From: Vibrio sinaloensis
GTDB taxonomy: Bacteria > Pseudomonadota > Gammaproteobacteria > Enterobacterales > Vibrionaceae
Direction: 5' to 3'
DNA length: 64,000 bases
NCBI RefSeq assembly: GCF_023195835.1
Contig: NZ_CP096199.1
Location: 806,001-870,000 of the forward strand
Shown one piece after another: positions 47,939 through 58,258 of this stretch. The notes beneath the pieces were generated by a model that saw nothing but the letters and a program-made list of their open reading frames with translations, did not search any database and had not been told where the DNA came from. Made by a program: the position numbers and the translations under genes. Position 1 is the first letter of the stretch. Every line of letters starts with the position of its first letter.

Positions 47939-49138
47939 TTAGCCAAGCATTCGAACTTGGTCGATTTCTTGCTCATTGAGCAAGACCGTTTGAGCACGCT
48001 TAAAAAAGTTAAAGTCAGTCGCGGTGGCACTGGTGTAGGCGCCCATCATGCGCCCGACCACTAAATCACCGTTGCTTAGTTTAGGCAACATAATATTCTC
48101 GGCAATAACATCAATACTGTCGCAAGTCGGGCCTGCCAGCACGCTTGGCAAATAGTCGCCCTCGTGCTTTAACGTGGTCAGCGGGTATTTAGCGTCATCA
48201 AACATCAAACCACTAAAGCTGCCGTAGATACCGTCATCAAGATAGTACCAAATCTGACCATCACGTTCGGCTTGACCCATCACTGATGCGACACTGGTCA
48301 TCGCCTGAGCAACAATGAAGCGTCCAGGCTCGGCGATCACTTGTACTGTGTCTGGTAGCAGCGCCAGTGCTTGGTTGATCGGCTGACAAAAGAGCTCGAT
48401 TGGCATCACTTGACTGTTGTAGCTCACTGGGAAGCCGCCACCAATGTCTAGTGTGCTAAGCGCAGGCAAACCTTGCGCCACAACCTGTTCCATAACAGTG
48501 CGACAGGTGTGAATCGCATCGACATACTTTTGAGGGTTCATCGTTTGTGAGCCAACGTGAAACGATAGACCTTTAATGCGGATGTTCCACTGCTGTGCTT
48601 GTGCAATCAACTTTAGCGCTTGCTCTGGTGAGCAACCAAATTTTTTCGACAAGTCGGCAAACGCATCGGAGTTACGAAAACTCAAGCGAACCAAAAGCTC
48701 TACCTCATCTTTGTAGGCAATGAACTTTTCTAACTCGTTGAGGTTGTCAACCACGAACACGCGACACCCATACGCCAGCGCATCACGAATATCGCGGTCG
48801 CGTTTGATTGGGTGGGTATGAATTGTGCGCTCAGCAGGCACACCTTGTTCAGCCACTAGTTCAACTTCACCGCTAGTCGCTAGGTCGAAACTGGCGCCTT
48901 CAGCAAGTAAAGTTTGTACTACCGCAGGATGAGGCAGTGGCTTTAATGCAAAGTGTAGGGTGACGTTCGGTAGCGCGCGGCTTAAGGCGCGGTATTGCTG
49001 GCGAACCACATCACAATCAAGCAGAAGCAAAGGTGCGCCAAACTGCTCAACCGAAGATTGAATAAGTTGAGCCTCAGAGGTAGACAAGGTACCTGCAGAA
49101 AAAGAGCGAAAGTCGAGTACAGAGTGAGCAATAGCCAT
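47939..49138 (-). CDS. PLP-dependent lysine/ornithine decarboxylase-like enzyme (fold type III)
   Basis: 399 residues from the ATG at 49138, chosen because GGAG lies 6 bases upstream; longer in-frame starts are rejected. The PLP lysine lies in LHFALKPLPHP near residue 56. SFHVGSQTM, DIGGGFPVSY, EPGRFIVA and GPTCDSIDV are the family motifs. The last one contains the active-site cysteine contributed across the dimer. It resembles the bifunctional lysine/ornithine decarboxylase of V. vulnificus more than diaminopimelate decarboxylase. It makes putrescine and/or cadaverine. Confidence 0.85.
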   Translation of the reverse strand: MAIAHSVLDFRSFSAGTLSTSEAQLIQSSVEQFGAPLLLLDCDVVRQQYRALSRALPNVTLHFALKPLPHPAVVQTLLAEGASFDLATSGEVELVAEQGVPAERTIHTHPIKRDRDIRDALAYGCRVFVVDNLNELEKFIAYKDEVELLVRLSFRNSDAFADLSKKFGCSPEQALKLIAQAQQWNIRIKGLSFHVGSQTMNPQKYVDAIHTCRTVMEQVVAQGLPALSTLDIGGGFPVSYNSQVMPIELFCQPINQALALLPDTVQVIAEPGRFIVAQAMTSVASVMGQAERDGQIWYYLDDGIYGSFSGLMFDDAKYPLTTLKHEGDYLPSVLAGPTCDSIDVIAENIMLPKLSNGDLVVGRMMGAYTSATATDFNFFKRAQTVLLNEQEIDQVRMLG

Positions 49139-49460
49139 GGCCATCTCCAACAAGTTAAAGGCACGTTTCAAACAGTGATATCGAAACGTGGAGCGTCAAA
49201 AAATGCGCAGAGCGCAGTCAAAGTCACTCTTGGATAGTTGCTCTATCGCCTTGCCACAAAACTGCTGTGATGTACTCGGATTGGCTATCATCAAGAAGCG
49301 AGGTGATAGTAAAAGCATCACCCCTTGCACGCAAGCCTTAAGCCATGAAAAGGAAGTGAATAATTTTTATCGTGACGATAGTGATGACTAATGGTTTGCT
49401 TGGCTCTATAAATGCTTAGGCCGACACGGATTTGCCGGCCTTTATGTTAGCGCGTTGGCG
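49139..49460. other. Gap upstream of the decarboxylase gene
   Basis: 322 bases with no gene that I can support. It must hold the decarboxylase promoter on the minus strand. AGGCCG (49416-49421) and CGGCCT (49437-49442) form an inverted repeat followed on the plus strand by TTATG. Its role is unclear, as no plus-strand gene precedes it. Confidence 0.45.
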
Positions 49461-50273
49461 CTAGTTGAATGCAATCTTGGGCAAAGGTTGGTACAAGCTT
49501 TCCGTCATATCTGACAGCATCTGATCGTACACTTGAGAGATGACCAACGAAATGTCGGTCGTGAGCTGATAAAGGTCTTCACTGCCGAGTGTCAGTTCAT
49601 CGCTGGCATTGAGTTCGGTTAGCGTATGCATTGCTTTGGAACTCAAGGGGGATGCTACCGAAAGCGGGCTGATGATCGAAAGCTGGTTGAGCTTGCGACG
49701 CATTTTATCGCAATAGTACTTCACTCTCAGCATGCCTTCTGGGTAGTGCGCGTCTTGAATCGAAATTCGTAATTGAGTTAACACTTCCATACTGTCGAGG
49801 ACTTGCTGCCAGTTCATGTGGTATTCGTCGCTAATGTCTTCACGACCTGATTCAATCAGCCATGCAATCGCGATTTCATCCATTAGAAACATACAGTGGC
49901 GAATGGTTTTACCATGAATCACTTGGTTACGAGCCACTGAACGCTGCTGCCACTCTTTGTGCAACGCCTTGAGTTTGAGCTGCAAAATGCGATACATGGG
50001 TTTGTTGTCAAAGTGTGCGTTGGCGATCAACTGATTAGAACAGTCCATCATTTCATCAAATGTCTGTTCGAGCTGGGCTTGATGAATCTCGAAGTGATGA
50101 CTGCTCAAGGCTTGATGGGTAATCGAGCGGTGTTGACGACTGAGTAGCAGAATTTGTCGCAATGAAATTAAGATATCAAACTTGCGCTCAAGACCGCTAT
50201 GACGCTGTTTTGAAAAATAAAATAGGCTCAGCAAAATCAGTAAAGAGGCAACCAAAGAAATCAGCACAAACAT
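49461..50273 (-). CDS. Membrane-anchored protein of unknown function, possibly NIT-like sensor domain
   Basis: 270 residues. An N-terminal membrane helix (residues 3-21) is followed by a cytosolic or periplasmic all-helical region. The segment SLRQILLLSRQHRSITHQAL resembles the start of nitrate/nitrite-sensing (NIT) domains (LRxLLxxxQxHRGxS), and HGKTIRHCMFLMDEIAIAWL could be its later helix. No output domain (HAMP, kinase, GGDEF) is present. I do not recognise the family with confidence. It is transcribed from a region next to metG but separated by the metG terminator. Confidence 0.6.
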   Translation of the reverse strand: MFVLISLVASLLILLSLFYFSKQRHSGLERKFDILISLRQILLLSRQHRSITHQALSSHHFEIHQAQLEQTFDEMMDCSNQLIANAHFDNKPMYRILQLKLKALHKEWQQRSVARNQVIHGKTIRHCMFLMDEIAIAWLIESGREDISDEYHMNWQQVLDSMEVLTQLRISIQDAHYPEGMLRVKYYCDKMRRKLNQLSIISPLSVASPLSSKAMHTLTELNASDELTLGSEDLYQLTTDISLVISQVYDQMLSDMTESLYQPLPKIAFN

Positions 50274-50426
50274 AACTTTACTCCTTGTTAATGTGTACTA
50301 CTAACTAGGTAGAGCAGATTTGATGCCATATTTTTTTGTTATATAAAACATATGCTTATGAATTTAGGCTGGCTAGCTATGCTCCAATGTGGTGCGGATA
50401 AGCACTGAAAGTGTGAGTTTGGACAC

Positions 50427-50458
50427 AAAAAAGCCCCGTGGTCGTCACGGGGCTTTCT
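50427..50458 (-). terminator. Terminator after metG
   Basis: AAGCCCCGTG and CACGGGGCTT pair around GTCGT. On the minus strand the stem runs into TTTTTTGTG. Confidence 0.92.
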
Positions 50459-50472
50459 GGCGTTCAGCGAGA

Positions 50473-52548
50473 TTACATTACGCGCATTCCTGGCTGAGCG
50501 CCTTCATGTGGTTCAAGAATCCATAGCTCGCTGCCACCAGGGCCAGCGGCTAGAATCATGCCTTCAGACATGCCAAATTTCATCTTACGTGGCTTAAGGT
50601 TTGCAACCATGACGGTTAGCTTGCCTTCTAGCTCTTCAGGTTTGTACGCAGACTTGATGCCTGAGAATACCTGACGAGTTTCACCACCGATGTCCAATTG
50701 GAACTTAAGCAGTTTGTTGGCTTTTGGCACTTCTTCACAAGAGATGATGCGGGCGATACGCATGTCTACGGCTGCGAACGCGTCGAACTCAATCTCTTCA
50801 GCGATTGGATCTTTGTCTAGTTCCGTTTGGCTGGCTTTGTTCTTGGCAGCTTCTGCCGCTTCTTTTGCTGCAACTTCAGCGGCAGCATCTTCTTTTGAAG
50901 CTTCAACCATTGCTTCTACCTTCTTCGGGTCGATGCGGTTGAATAGTGCTTTAAACTTAGTGATTTCGTGACCAGTGAGTGGCGCTGCAATACCTTCCCA
51001 AGTGAGTTCTTGGTTTAGGAAGGCTTCAGTACGTGCAGCCAATTCTGGCATAACTGGCTTGAGATAAGTCATCAACACGCGGAACAGGTTGATACCCACA
51101 GAGCAGATATCTTGCAGCTCTTGGTCTTTACCTTCTTCTTTGGCGACAACCCAAGGCGCTTTTTCATCAACGTATTGGTTGGCTTTGTCTGCTAGCGCAG
51201 TGATCTCACGGATTGCACGGCCAAACTCACGTGTTTCGTACAGCTCTGCAATGCGATCCGCAGCGGCAACAAATTCGTTGTACAGCTCAGGCTCTGCGAA
51301 CTGCGCTGATAGTTTGCCTTCAAAACGCTTAGTGATGAAACCAGCGTTACGAGAAGCTAGGTTAACTATCTTGTTGACCACGTCAGCGTTTACGCGCTGA
51401 GTGAAGTCTTCAAGGTTAAGGTCTAGGTCGTCGATGCGGCTGTTTAGTTTGGCTGCGTAGTAGTAACGCAAACACTCTGGATCTAGGTGATCGAGGTAAG
51501 TTGCCGCCTTGATGAAGGTGCCTTTCGATTTAGACATCTTGGCACCGTTTACCGTTACGTAGCCGTGTACGAACACATTGTCGGGTTTACGGAAGCCCGA
51601 ACCATCAAGCATCGCAGGCCAGAATAGCGAGTGGAAGTAAACAATGTCTTTACCGATAAAGTGGTAAAGCTCAGTGGTGCTGTCTTTTTTCCAGTATTCG
51701 TCGAAGTCTAGATCGTCACGCTTATCACATAGGTTTTTAAATGAACCCATGTAGCCGATAGGTGCATCTAGCCACACGTAGAAGAACTTGTCTTTTTCAC
51801 CTGGGATCTCGAAGCCAAAGTATGGCGCGTCGCGCGAGATGTCCCACTGTTGCAGACCAGACTCAAACCACTCTTGCATCTTGTTCGCGGTTTCTGCTTG
51901 CAGCGAGCCAGAGCGAGTCCACTCTTTTAACATGCTTTCAAACTGAGGCAGGTCGAAGAAAAAGTGCTCTGAATCTTTCATTACTGGGGTGGCACCAGAG
52001 ACGGCTGATTTAGGGTCAATCAGTTCCGTCGGGCTGTAGGTCTCACCACAGTTGTCACAGTTGTCGCCGTATTGGTCTTCTGACTTACACTTAGGACAAG
52101 TCCCTTTTACGAAACGATCCGGCAGGAACATCTCTTTTTCAGGGTCAAACAACTGAGAAATGGTGCGGCTGGAGATAAAGCCATTTTTCTTAAGCTCTAG
52201 ATAGATGTGTGATGCTAGCTCACGGTTCTCTTCTGAGTGGGTGCTGTGGTAGTTGTCGAAGCTAATATCGAACCCAGCAAAGTCTTTTTGGTGCTCTTCA
52301 CTGACAGCAGCGATCATCTCTTCTGGCGTGATACCCATCTGTTGTGCTTTAAGCATGATTGGCGTGCCGTGAGCATCGTCAGCACAGATGAAGTTTACAG
52401 TGTTGCCACGTAGGCGTTGGTAGCGCACCCAGATATCCGCTTGAATGTGCTCAAGCATGTGACCTAGGTGAATCGAACCGTTAGCGTACGGAAGGGCACA
52501 AGTTACCAGCATTTTTCTCGAAGAAAGAGGTCTTGGATCGTTTGCCAT
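50473..52548 (-). CDS. metG: Methionyl-tRNA synthetase
   Basis: 691 residues. The HIGH-type motif is [14 protein letters not shown] and the KMSKS loop is [10 protein letters not shown]. The zinc knuckle is in [20 protein letters not shown]. The C-terminal EMAPII/tRNA-binding domain (residues 590-691, [20 protein letters not shown]) is present, as in long gammaproteobacterial MetG, and is preceded by an Ala/Glu/Lys-rich linker. It is divergent from apbC, the common metG-apbC(mrp) arrangement. Confidence 0.98.
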   Translation of the reverse strand: MANDPRPLSSRKMLVTCALPYANGSIHLGHMLEHIQADIWVRYQRLRGNTVNFICADDAHGTPIMLKAQQMGITPEEMIAAVSEEHQKDFAGFDISFDNYHSTHSEENRELASHIYLELKKNGFISSRTISQLFDPEKEMFLPDRFVKGTCPKCKSEDQYGDNCDNCGETYSPTELIDPKSAVSGATPVMKDSEHFFFDLPQFESMLKEWTRSGSLQAETANKMQEWFESGLQQWDISRDAPYFGFEIPGEKDKFFYVWLDAPIGYMGSFKNLCDKRDDLDFDEYWKKDSTTELYHFIGKDIVYFHSLFWPAMLDGSGFRKPDNVFVHGYVTVNGAKMSKSKGTFIKAATYLDHLDPECLRYYYAAKLNSRIDDLDLNLEDFTQRVNADVVNKIVNLASRNAGFITKRFEGKLSAQFAEPELYNEFVAAADRIAELYETREFGRAIREITALADKANQYVDEKAPWVVAKEEGKDQELQDICSVGINLFRVLMTYLKPVMPELAARTEAFLNQELTWEGIAAPLTGHEITKFKALFNRIDPKKVEAMVEASKEDAAAEVAAKEAAEAAKNKASQTELDKDPIAEEIEFDAFAAVDMRIARIISCEEVPKANKLLKFQLDIGGETRQVFSGIKSAYKPEELEGKLTVMVANLKPRKMKFGMSEGMILAAGPGGSELWILEPHEGAQPGMRVM

Positions 52549-52705
52549 ACTTAATATTCGCTTCTAGATAGGTATAAAAAAATAGAGAGTAATACTACCT
52601 TATCCCACCAGTGACTCCAAGGTCGGAACGACGCGATTACCTTAGTTTTTTCAGGGTTCAGTATCCCGTTGCACAGTGATAGGATGAGATGCATAAGGAG
52701 GACCT

Positions 52706-53779
52706 ATGCGTCAATTCAGTTCAAAGCAAGATTTTTGTGATTGGTTAAACCAATTTGAGCACCCCCATTTGGCGCCCGAGTGGGCAAGTGTGCCCAATCT
52801 AGTGTCAGTGGCCACAGACCAATTCAATATAGAGATTCCATTCGCGGCGAACACCTTAGTTGAGGCGTTGACGCAGTGGATAGAAAGTGCTCAGCAATCC
52901 GGTGAGGTGGCACGCTTTTCCTACACGATAACCGTTCAGCCTAAAGCGCTTGAAACTCATGTCTCTGCAAAGATCAAAGGGGTCAAGAACATCATTGCGG
53001 TCACCTCGGCCAAAGGTGGCGTTGGTAAGTCCACAACCTCGGTGAATTTAGCCTTGGCCCTTGCCAAATCAGGGGCCAAAGTCGGCTTACTCGATGCGGA
53101 TATTTATGGGCCTTCAGTCCCGCTGATGTTGGGTCAGAGCGACGCACATCCACAAGTTCGCGACAATAAGTGGATGCAACCTATCGAGGCGCACGGCATC
53201 TATACTCACTCCATCGGTTACTTAGTGGCCAAGGATGAAGCGGCCATATGGCGTGGCCCGATGGCAGCCAAAGCGTTGGCGCAGCTACTCAACGAAACGG
53301 ATTGGCCTGAACTTGATTATCTGGTCATCGATATGCCACCAGGAACTGGCGATATTCAATTGAGCCTAGCGCAACAAGTGCCTGTGACTGGCGCGGTGAT
53401 TGTCACCACACCACAAGACTTAGCCCTTGCCGATGCTCGTAAAGGCGCGGCGATGTTTAACAAGGTGGATGTTGCAGTGGTTGGCTTAGTTGAAAACATG
53501 AGCTATCACATTTGCAGTCAGTGCGGACATAAAGAGCATATCTTTGGCGCGGGCGGTGGAGAAAAGCTTGCCGCTGATTATGGTCTTGACCTTCTCGCGC
53601 AAGTGCCGCTGCACATTGATATGCGCCAAGATATTGATAATGGAACCCCGACCGTTGCGGCCAGACCAGAGTCAGAACATGCACAGATCTATCTGTCGTT
53701 GGCTCAAGCGGTGAGTTCGAGGCTCTACTGGCATGGCAAAGCAAAACCGGATTCAATCCTGTTTACTATGGTTGAATAG
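52706..53779 (+). CDS. apbC: Iron-sulfur cluster carrier protein ApbC (Mrp)
   Basis: 357 residues. The deviant Walker A motif is TSAKGGVGKSTTSVNLA near residue 110, and LLDADIYGPSVP and VIDMPPGTGD follow. The cluster-binding CxxC is in ICSQCGHKEHIFG. The N-terminal about 90 residues form the small accessory domain. It transfers [4Fe-4S] clusters to apoproteins. ATAAGGAGGACCT is a strong ribosome site. It is divergent from metG. Confidence 0.95.
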   Translation: MRQFSSKQDFCDWLNQFEHPHLAPEWASVPNLVSVATDQFNIEIPFAANTLVEALTQWIESAQQSGEVARFSYTITVQPKALETHVSAKIKGVKNIIAVTSAKGGVGKSTTSVNLALALAKSGAKVGLLDADIYGPSVPLMLGQSDAHPQVRDNKWMQPIEAHGIYTHSIGYLVAKDEAAIWRGPMAAKALAQLLNETDWPELDYLVIDMPPGTGDIQLSLAQQVPVTGAVIVTTPQDLALADARKGAAMFNKVDVAVVGLVENMSYHICSQCGHKEHIFGAGGGEKLAADYGLDLLAQVPLHIDMRQDIDNGTPTVAARPESEHAQIYLSLAQAVSSRLYWHGKAKPDSILFTMVE

Positions 53780-53808
53780 CGCTCTGTTGCGTACTTTTTT
53801 GCCTGGAG

Positions 53809-53838
53809 AAAGAGCGTGTCGAGCACGCTCTTTTTTCT
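53809..53838 (+). terminator. Terminator after apbC
   Basis: AGAGCGTG and CACGCTCT pair around TCGAG and run into TTTTTCTCTT. Confidence 0.92.
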
Positions 53839-54036
53839 CTTATACGGTGTAATCGATTGCGCTGCGCTGTTTTATTCTATTTCGCCAAATCCGTTCATTC
53901 GTGACTAGTAACAGCGACATGAACTCCCTATAATCAGGCGGTTTATCTAAAATTGTCCTAATGCTCAGAGCTCAACCCCTTGAGCACTGCTAGTATTAGC
54001 ATATGACACCAATCTCAATCATCGGGTGCAAGAATA

Positions 54037-54678
54037 ATGTCTGATAATAATCAATGCGTCATCGTCGGTATTGCTGGCGCGTCTGCTTCTGGAAAAAGCT
54101 TAATCGCGAGTACTATTTATAATGAACTGCGTGCCAAAGTAGGCGATCATCAAATTGGTGTGATTACGGAAGATTGCTACTACAACGATCAAAGTCATTT
54201 GAGCATGGAAGAGCGTGTAAAAACCAACTACGACCACCCGAGCGCACTCGACCATGACTTGCTATGTCAACATCTTGAGCAACTGGTTCAAGGTGAGTCG
54301 GTTGAAGTGCCAGAGTACAGCTACACAGAGCATACACGTACTGAAAACACCACCACTATGACGCCGAAAAAAGTGATCATTTTGGAAGGGATCTTGTTGC
54401 TCACCGACCCTCGTCTACGCGACATCATGCATGCCACCGTATTTATGGATACGCCGCTAGATATCTGTTTGCTACGCCGAGTGAAACGCGATGTCGAAGA
54501 GCGAGGCCGTACAATGGAGTCGGTACTAAAACAGTACCAAAAGACAGTTCGCCCTATGTTCATGCAGTTTATTGAACCGTCTAAACAGTACGCCGATATC
54601 ATTGTGCCGCGTGGTGGTAAAAACCGCATTGCGATCGATGTACTGAAAGCTCACATTGCAAAACTTCTGAAAGCTTAG
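54037..54678 (+). CDS. udk: Uridine kinase
   Basis: 213 residues. The P-loop is [15 protein letters not shown], and the substrate segments are EDCYYND and [12 protein letters not shown]. It phosphorylates uridine and cytidine with GTP or ATP for salvage. It lies alone, bounded by terminators, after apbC as in several gammaproteobacteria (metG-apbC-udk). Confidence 0.97.
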   Translation: MSDNNQCVIVGIAGASASGKSLIASTIYNELRAKVGDHQIGVITEDCYYNDQSHLSMEERVKTNYDHPSALDHDLLCQHLEQLVQGESVEVPEYSYTEHTRTENTTTMTPKKVIILEGILLLTDPRLRDIMHATVFMDTPLDICLLRRVKRDVEERGRTMESVLKQYQKTVRPMFMQFIEPSKQYADIIVPRGGKNRIAIDVLKAHIAKLLKA

Positions 54679-54716
54679 CGATGATTGATAGCATAAAGCT
54701 TTATTTTTTATGAGAT

Positions 54717-54745
54717 AAGTGGCACTTTTAGTGCCACTTTTTTTA
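54717..54745 (+). terminator. Terminator after udk
   Basis: AAGTGGCAC and GTGCCACTT pair around TTTTA and are followed by a T tract. Confidence 0.93.
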
Positions 54746-54832
54746 TGTTCTCCATAAAAACTTCCCAGATAATTTATACTTGGAGCGGAACTCGAGATAA
54801 CGAGCACCCCTCACCAAGCAAGGATAATGCTG

Positions 54833-56989
54833 ATGAAAAAACTGTTCCTGATAATAGCCATCCCTGTGGTCGCTATCCTTGGTGCGCTGATCGCACTGGT
54901 TACTTTAGTCAACCCCAACCAATTTAAGCCTCTTATTGTCGAGCAAGCCAAAACGCATACTGGTTTAGAGCTGGTGATTGACGGCGACATTAGTTGGCAG
55001 TTCTTTCCGTCGATTGGTTTTGAACTGGGGCAAACGGCGCTGCGCAACCCGCAAGGCTTCGATGCCGTCAACTTGTTTAAGGTCGAGAGTGTGGGGATTG
55101 ATGTCTCTGTGATGCCGCTGTTTAGCCAGCAACTCGAGATTGGCAACGTAACTCTAGATGGCGCGTCTTTTACACTTGAAACTCTTCAAGATGGTCGCAA
55201 AAACATTGATGCCTTAACTCAAGCCCAAACTCAGCAGGGTCAGTCTAGTGACGCGTCAGCCGACGCCAGTGCTGCTGCACCGTCACAACAGGCCGAGCCT
55301 AGCGCGGCAGCGGAGAGCCGCTCTGCTTGGACAATTAACTTAGCGGGCGTGACCATATCCAACGCCTCAGTCGACATTATCGATAAGCAAGCTGGCTCAT
55401 CGACCAAGCTTTATGATGTCTCCTTAACTCTCTCTGAGTTTGCCCTTGAACGTTGGACTCAAGCCAACTTCGCGGCAAAAGGTGAAACCAACCAACAGGT
55501 ATTCAGCGCCAAGGGTGAGGCCGAGTTTAAACTGGCGAAAGGATTGACCGAGTCTAGCCTGCGTAACATTAACCTTGATGCCAGCTTCAACCAGCCTGGG
55601 ACCCATATTGAACGTGCGCAATTGGCGTTAGAGACCTTTGAGTTTGATAAAGCCAATGCGATGACCTACTCAGTGGTAGGAAACGCTGCCGCGCTGGATA
55701 TCGATATGAAAGGCTCGGCTTCACTAGTGGTGGATAAGGCGATTAGCAAGGTATTGATGAATCAGTTGGTGTTAGACGCACAGTTTATTGGCGATGCACT
55801 TCCTCAGTCGCCGATGAAAGTCGATATGGCATCAGATCTGTCGTTTGATTTGACCAAGAGCCACTTAAGCTTTGTGTTGGAAAAGCTGACAGCCAACGCT
55901 TTGCAGTTTGATGGTAAAGCCGATGTCACACTCGCTGAGATTCCAAAGGTGCGCTTCGCACTGCATAGCCCGAATATTGACCTAGATGAGTTCTTGGGGC
56001 TTGGTCAAGCAAGTACCAGCGATACTCCGCCGCCGAGCAGCGCCGGTGAAACTGAGCAGCAGCCGTCGCAAACGTCACCTAAGCCTCCGGTTCAAGAAGT
56101 TGAGCCTGATCTCTCTGCATTGAAGACACTTGATGTGAAAGGTGACGTGACGTTCGACAAGTTTAAGGCGAACAATGCCAAAATGCAGAACGTAAAAGCC
56201 AGCTTCTCGGTTAACCGCGGCATTGCAGAACTGAACTCGTTTACCTCCGACTTGTATCAAGGCTCGATAGACGCGAGCGCTCGCTTAGACGCGCGTAAAA
56301 CACCTGCCACGTATACAGCAACCAAGCGAATCAAAGGGGTGAAAGTACAACCTCTGTTAGTCGATGTGGCGAATAACGACAAGTTAGAAGGCACGGGTAA
56401 TATCGATGTCGATATCCAAGGGAGCAGCCTGACGCCAACCGGAATCCAAAAGAACCTTGTGGGTACTATGGTCGTCAACTTTGCCGACGGTGCGGTGAAT
56501 GGCATTAACGTAGCGCAACTGATTCGAGAAAACTACGCCAAAATTAAGGGTGAGAAAGTAGAAGCCTCAAACGAAGTGCAGAAGACCGATTTCAGTGCGC
56601 TGAAGGCGACGTTGAAACTGAATAAGGGCAATGTCTCGACTGACGATCTCACGATGCAATCACCCCTGCTACGCATTCGTGGTAAGGGTGGGGCCAATTA
56701 CCTCGATCAAACCGTCGACTTTACTGTTAGCACGTCGGTGGTGGGCTCGCTTGAAGGGCAAGGTGGCAAAGACATTGATGAGCTCAAAGATGTGACCATA
56801 CCCATCAATATTTCCGGCACTTGGTCTGAGCCTAAGTTCAAGCTGATATTTGATGATGTACTCAAACAGAAAGCGGCAAAAGAAATTGACCGAGGCTTGA
56901 AAAAGCTCGATGAAAAGTTGGGCGATAAGATTAAAGATGAGAAAACCAAAGAAGCCGTTAATAGCTTAATTAAAGGCTTGTTTAACTGA
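54833..56989 (+). CDS. asmA: AsmA family protein
   Basis: 718 residues from the ATG at 54833, with AAGGA 8 bases upstream; an in-frame ATG at 54827 is too close to that site. An N-terminal membrane helix (residues 3-25) anchors a long periplasmic beta-rich part. The start ALVTLVNPNQFKPLIVEQAKTHTGL and the C-terminal VDFTVSTSVVGSLEGQG segment are typical of AsmA. Two Ala/Ser/Gln/Pro-rich linkers (around residues 135-165 and 388-425) interrupt it. AsmA-like proteins are bridge-like lipid-transfer candidates that affect outer membrane composition. Confidence 0.9.
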   Translation: MKKLFLIIAIPVVAILGALIALVTLVNPNQFKPLIVEQAKTHTGLELVIDGDISWQFFPSIGFELGQTALRNPQGFDAVNLFKVESVGIDVSVMPLFSQQLEIGNVTLDGASFTLETLQDGRKNIDALTQAQTQQGQSSDASADASAAAPSQQAEPSAAAESRSAWTINLAGVTISNASVDIIDKQAGSSTKLYDVSLTLSEFALERWTQANFAAKGETNQQVFSAKGEAEFKLAKGLTESSLRNINLDASFNQPGTHIERAQLALETFEFDKANAMTYSVVGNAAALDIDMKGSASLVVDKAISKVLMNQLVLDAQFIGDALPQSPMKVDMASDLSFDLTKSHLSFVLEKLTANALQFDGKADVTLAEIPKVRFALHSPNIDLDEFLGLGQASTSDTPPPSSAGETEQQPSQTSPKPPVQEVEPDLSALKTLDVKGDVTFDKFKANNAKMQNVKASFSVNRGIAELNSFTSDLYQGSIDASARLDARKTPATYTATKRIKGVKVQPLLVDVANNDKLEGTGNIDVDIQGSSLTPTGIQKNLVGTMVVNFADGAVNGINVAQLIRENYAKIKGEKVEASNEVQKTDFSALKATLKLNKGNVSTDDLTMQSPLLRIRGKGGANYLDQTVDFTVSTSVVGSLEGQGGKDIDELKDVTIPINISGTWSEPKFKLIFDDVLKQKAAKEIDRGLKKLDEKLGDKIKDEKTKEAVNSLIKGLFN

Positions 56990-57025
56990 TTGACAACACA
57001 GGAAAACTCGTAGTTTGCCAATAAA

Positions 57026-57057
57026 TAAAAACGCGCTGTTTCGAAGCGCGTTTTTTC
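57026..57057. terminator. Terminator between asmA and cobO
   Basis: AAAACGCGCT and AGCGCGTTTT pair around GTTTCGA, with T tracts on both sides for the two convergent genes. Confidence 0.9.
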
Positions 57058-57076
57058 TATTCGGCGAGAGCGGAGA

Positions 57077-57682
57077 TTACCAATCAACCCCTTTAAGCGC
57101 TTTTACCCCGGACTCAAAAGCGTGTTTGACATTTTTGACTTCGGAGACGGTGTCGGCCATTTCGATAAGCGTGCGGTGTGCGCCGCGACCAGTGATGATA
57201 ACCGACTGCATTTTGGGGCGATTGTTTAACGCATCTACCACTTCTTCTAGTTCAATGTAGCCATAGCTGACCATGTAGGTAAGCTCATCAAACAGCACCA
57301 CATCGATGTTCTCATCTTGAAGCATTCGTTTACACTGTTGCCATACGACTTGGGCTGCCTCAGTGTCGGCTTTTTTGTCTTGGGTATCCCAAGTAAAACC
57401 AGTGGCCATCACTTGGAACTCAACCCCAAGTTTTTCCAAAAGGTTGCGCTCACCATTGTCCCAGGTCCCTTTAATGAACTGTGCGACGGCGCAGTTGAGC
57501 CCATGACCAACTGCACGTGCAATGGTACCAAACCCAGAGGTTGATTTGCCCTTACCATTGCCGGTGATGACTAACAACAGCCCTTTTTCTTCTTGGGCCG
57601 CTGCGACGCGCGCATCCACTTGTTCTTTTACTTTTTGCTGCCGAGCTTTGTGACGCGCTTCTTTATTGGTTTCAGACGTCAT
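57077..57682 (-). CDS. cobO: Cob(I)yrinic acid a,c-diamide adenosyltransferase
   Basis: 201 residues, CobA/BtuR/CobO family. The P-loop is LLLVITGNGKGKSTSGFGT, and VVLFDELTYMVSYGYI and VIITGRGA are the other family segments. It adds the adenosyl group to reduced corrinoids. No other cobalamin synthesis gene is nearby, so it probably serves salvage. It is convergent with asmA. Confidence 0.95.
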   Translation of the reverse strand: MTSETNKEARHKARQQKVKEQVDARVAAAQEEKGLLLVITGNGKGKSTSGFGTIARAVGHGLNCAVAQFIKGTWDNGERNLLEKLGVEFQVMATGFTWDTQDKKADTEAAQVVWQQCKRMLQDENIDVVLFDELTYMVSYGYIELEEVVDALNNRPKMQSVIITGRGAHRTLIEMADTVSEVKNVKHAFESGVKALKGVDW

Positions 57683-57782
57683 GGGAATTCCTTTTTTATC
57701 TCATCAAACTGTGGCTATGATAGCCTAATCATTGTCAGGTAAATACCTATCTTCTATAGGGAAACTCGGGCTAGGGAGAAGT

Positions 57783-58235
57783 ATGAAAACAAAAGTGTTA
57801 GTGGTGTGCATGGGCAATATTTGTCGTTCACCGACCGGCGAGGCGGTCCTCAGAGCCAAGGCGAAGCAGAGAGGCATAGACATCGAGGTTGATTCTGCTG
57901 GAACGATTGGTTACCACCAAGGCAATCCGCCCGATCCTCGTGCCAAGGAGGCGGGCGAAAATCGAGGTTACTCGTTTAAAGGAATTCGCGCGCGAAAAGT
58001 GATGGTCGACGACTTTGACCATTTTGATTTCATTCTAGCGGCAGACCGAGACAACTTAGCGGATCTGCTGGCGCAGTGTCCAAGTCATTTGCAGCATAAA
58101 GTAAAACTGTTCTTGAGCTATGCCGACGCAGATTACGACGAGATTCCCGATCCTTACTATGGTGGTGAGCAAGGATTTGAGTTGGTGCTCGATTTAGTCG
58201 AGCAAGCGTCAGATAACTTGCTCGATTCACTTTAG
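57783..58235 (+). CDS. Low-molecular-weight protein-tyrosine phosphatase
   Basis: 150 residues from the ATG at 57783, after AGGGAGAAGT. The catalytic P-loop is VCMGNICRSPTGEAV (Cys and Arg of CxxxxxR), and the general-acid aspartate lies in IPDPYYGG. The sequence is of the class I low-molecular-weight type. No exopolysaccharide kinase (Wzc type) partner is nearby, so the substrate is unknown. Confidence 0.95.
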   Translation: MKTKVLVVCMGNICRSPTGEAVLRAKAKQRGIDIEVDSAGTIGYHQGNPPDPRAKEAGENRGYSFKGIRARKVMVDDFDHFDFILAADRDNLADLLAQCPSHLQHKVKLFLSYADADYDEIPDPYYGGEQGFELVLDLVEQASDNLLDSL

Positions 58236-58258
58236 TTGTGCACTCGATTGGTGGCCTA

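Noticed and set aside
47939..49138. Diaminopimelate decarboxylase (lysA) as the identity of the fold-III enzyme
   Set aside because: The motifs (HFALKPLPHP, GPTCDSIDV) and length fit the ornithine/lysine decarboxylase branch better, and no dap gene adjoins it.
49188..49391. Plus-strand ORF of 67 codons upstream of the decarboxylase gene
   Set aside because: No ribosome site, atypical composition, and it overlaps the likely promoter of the decarboxylase gene.
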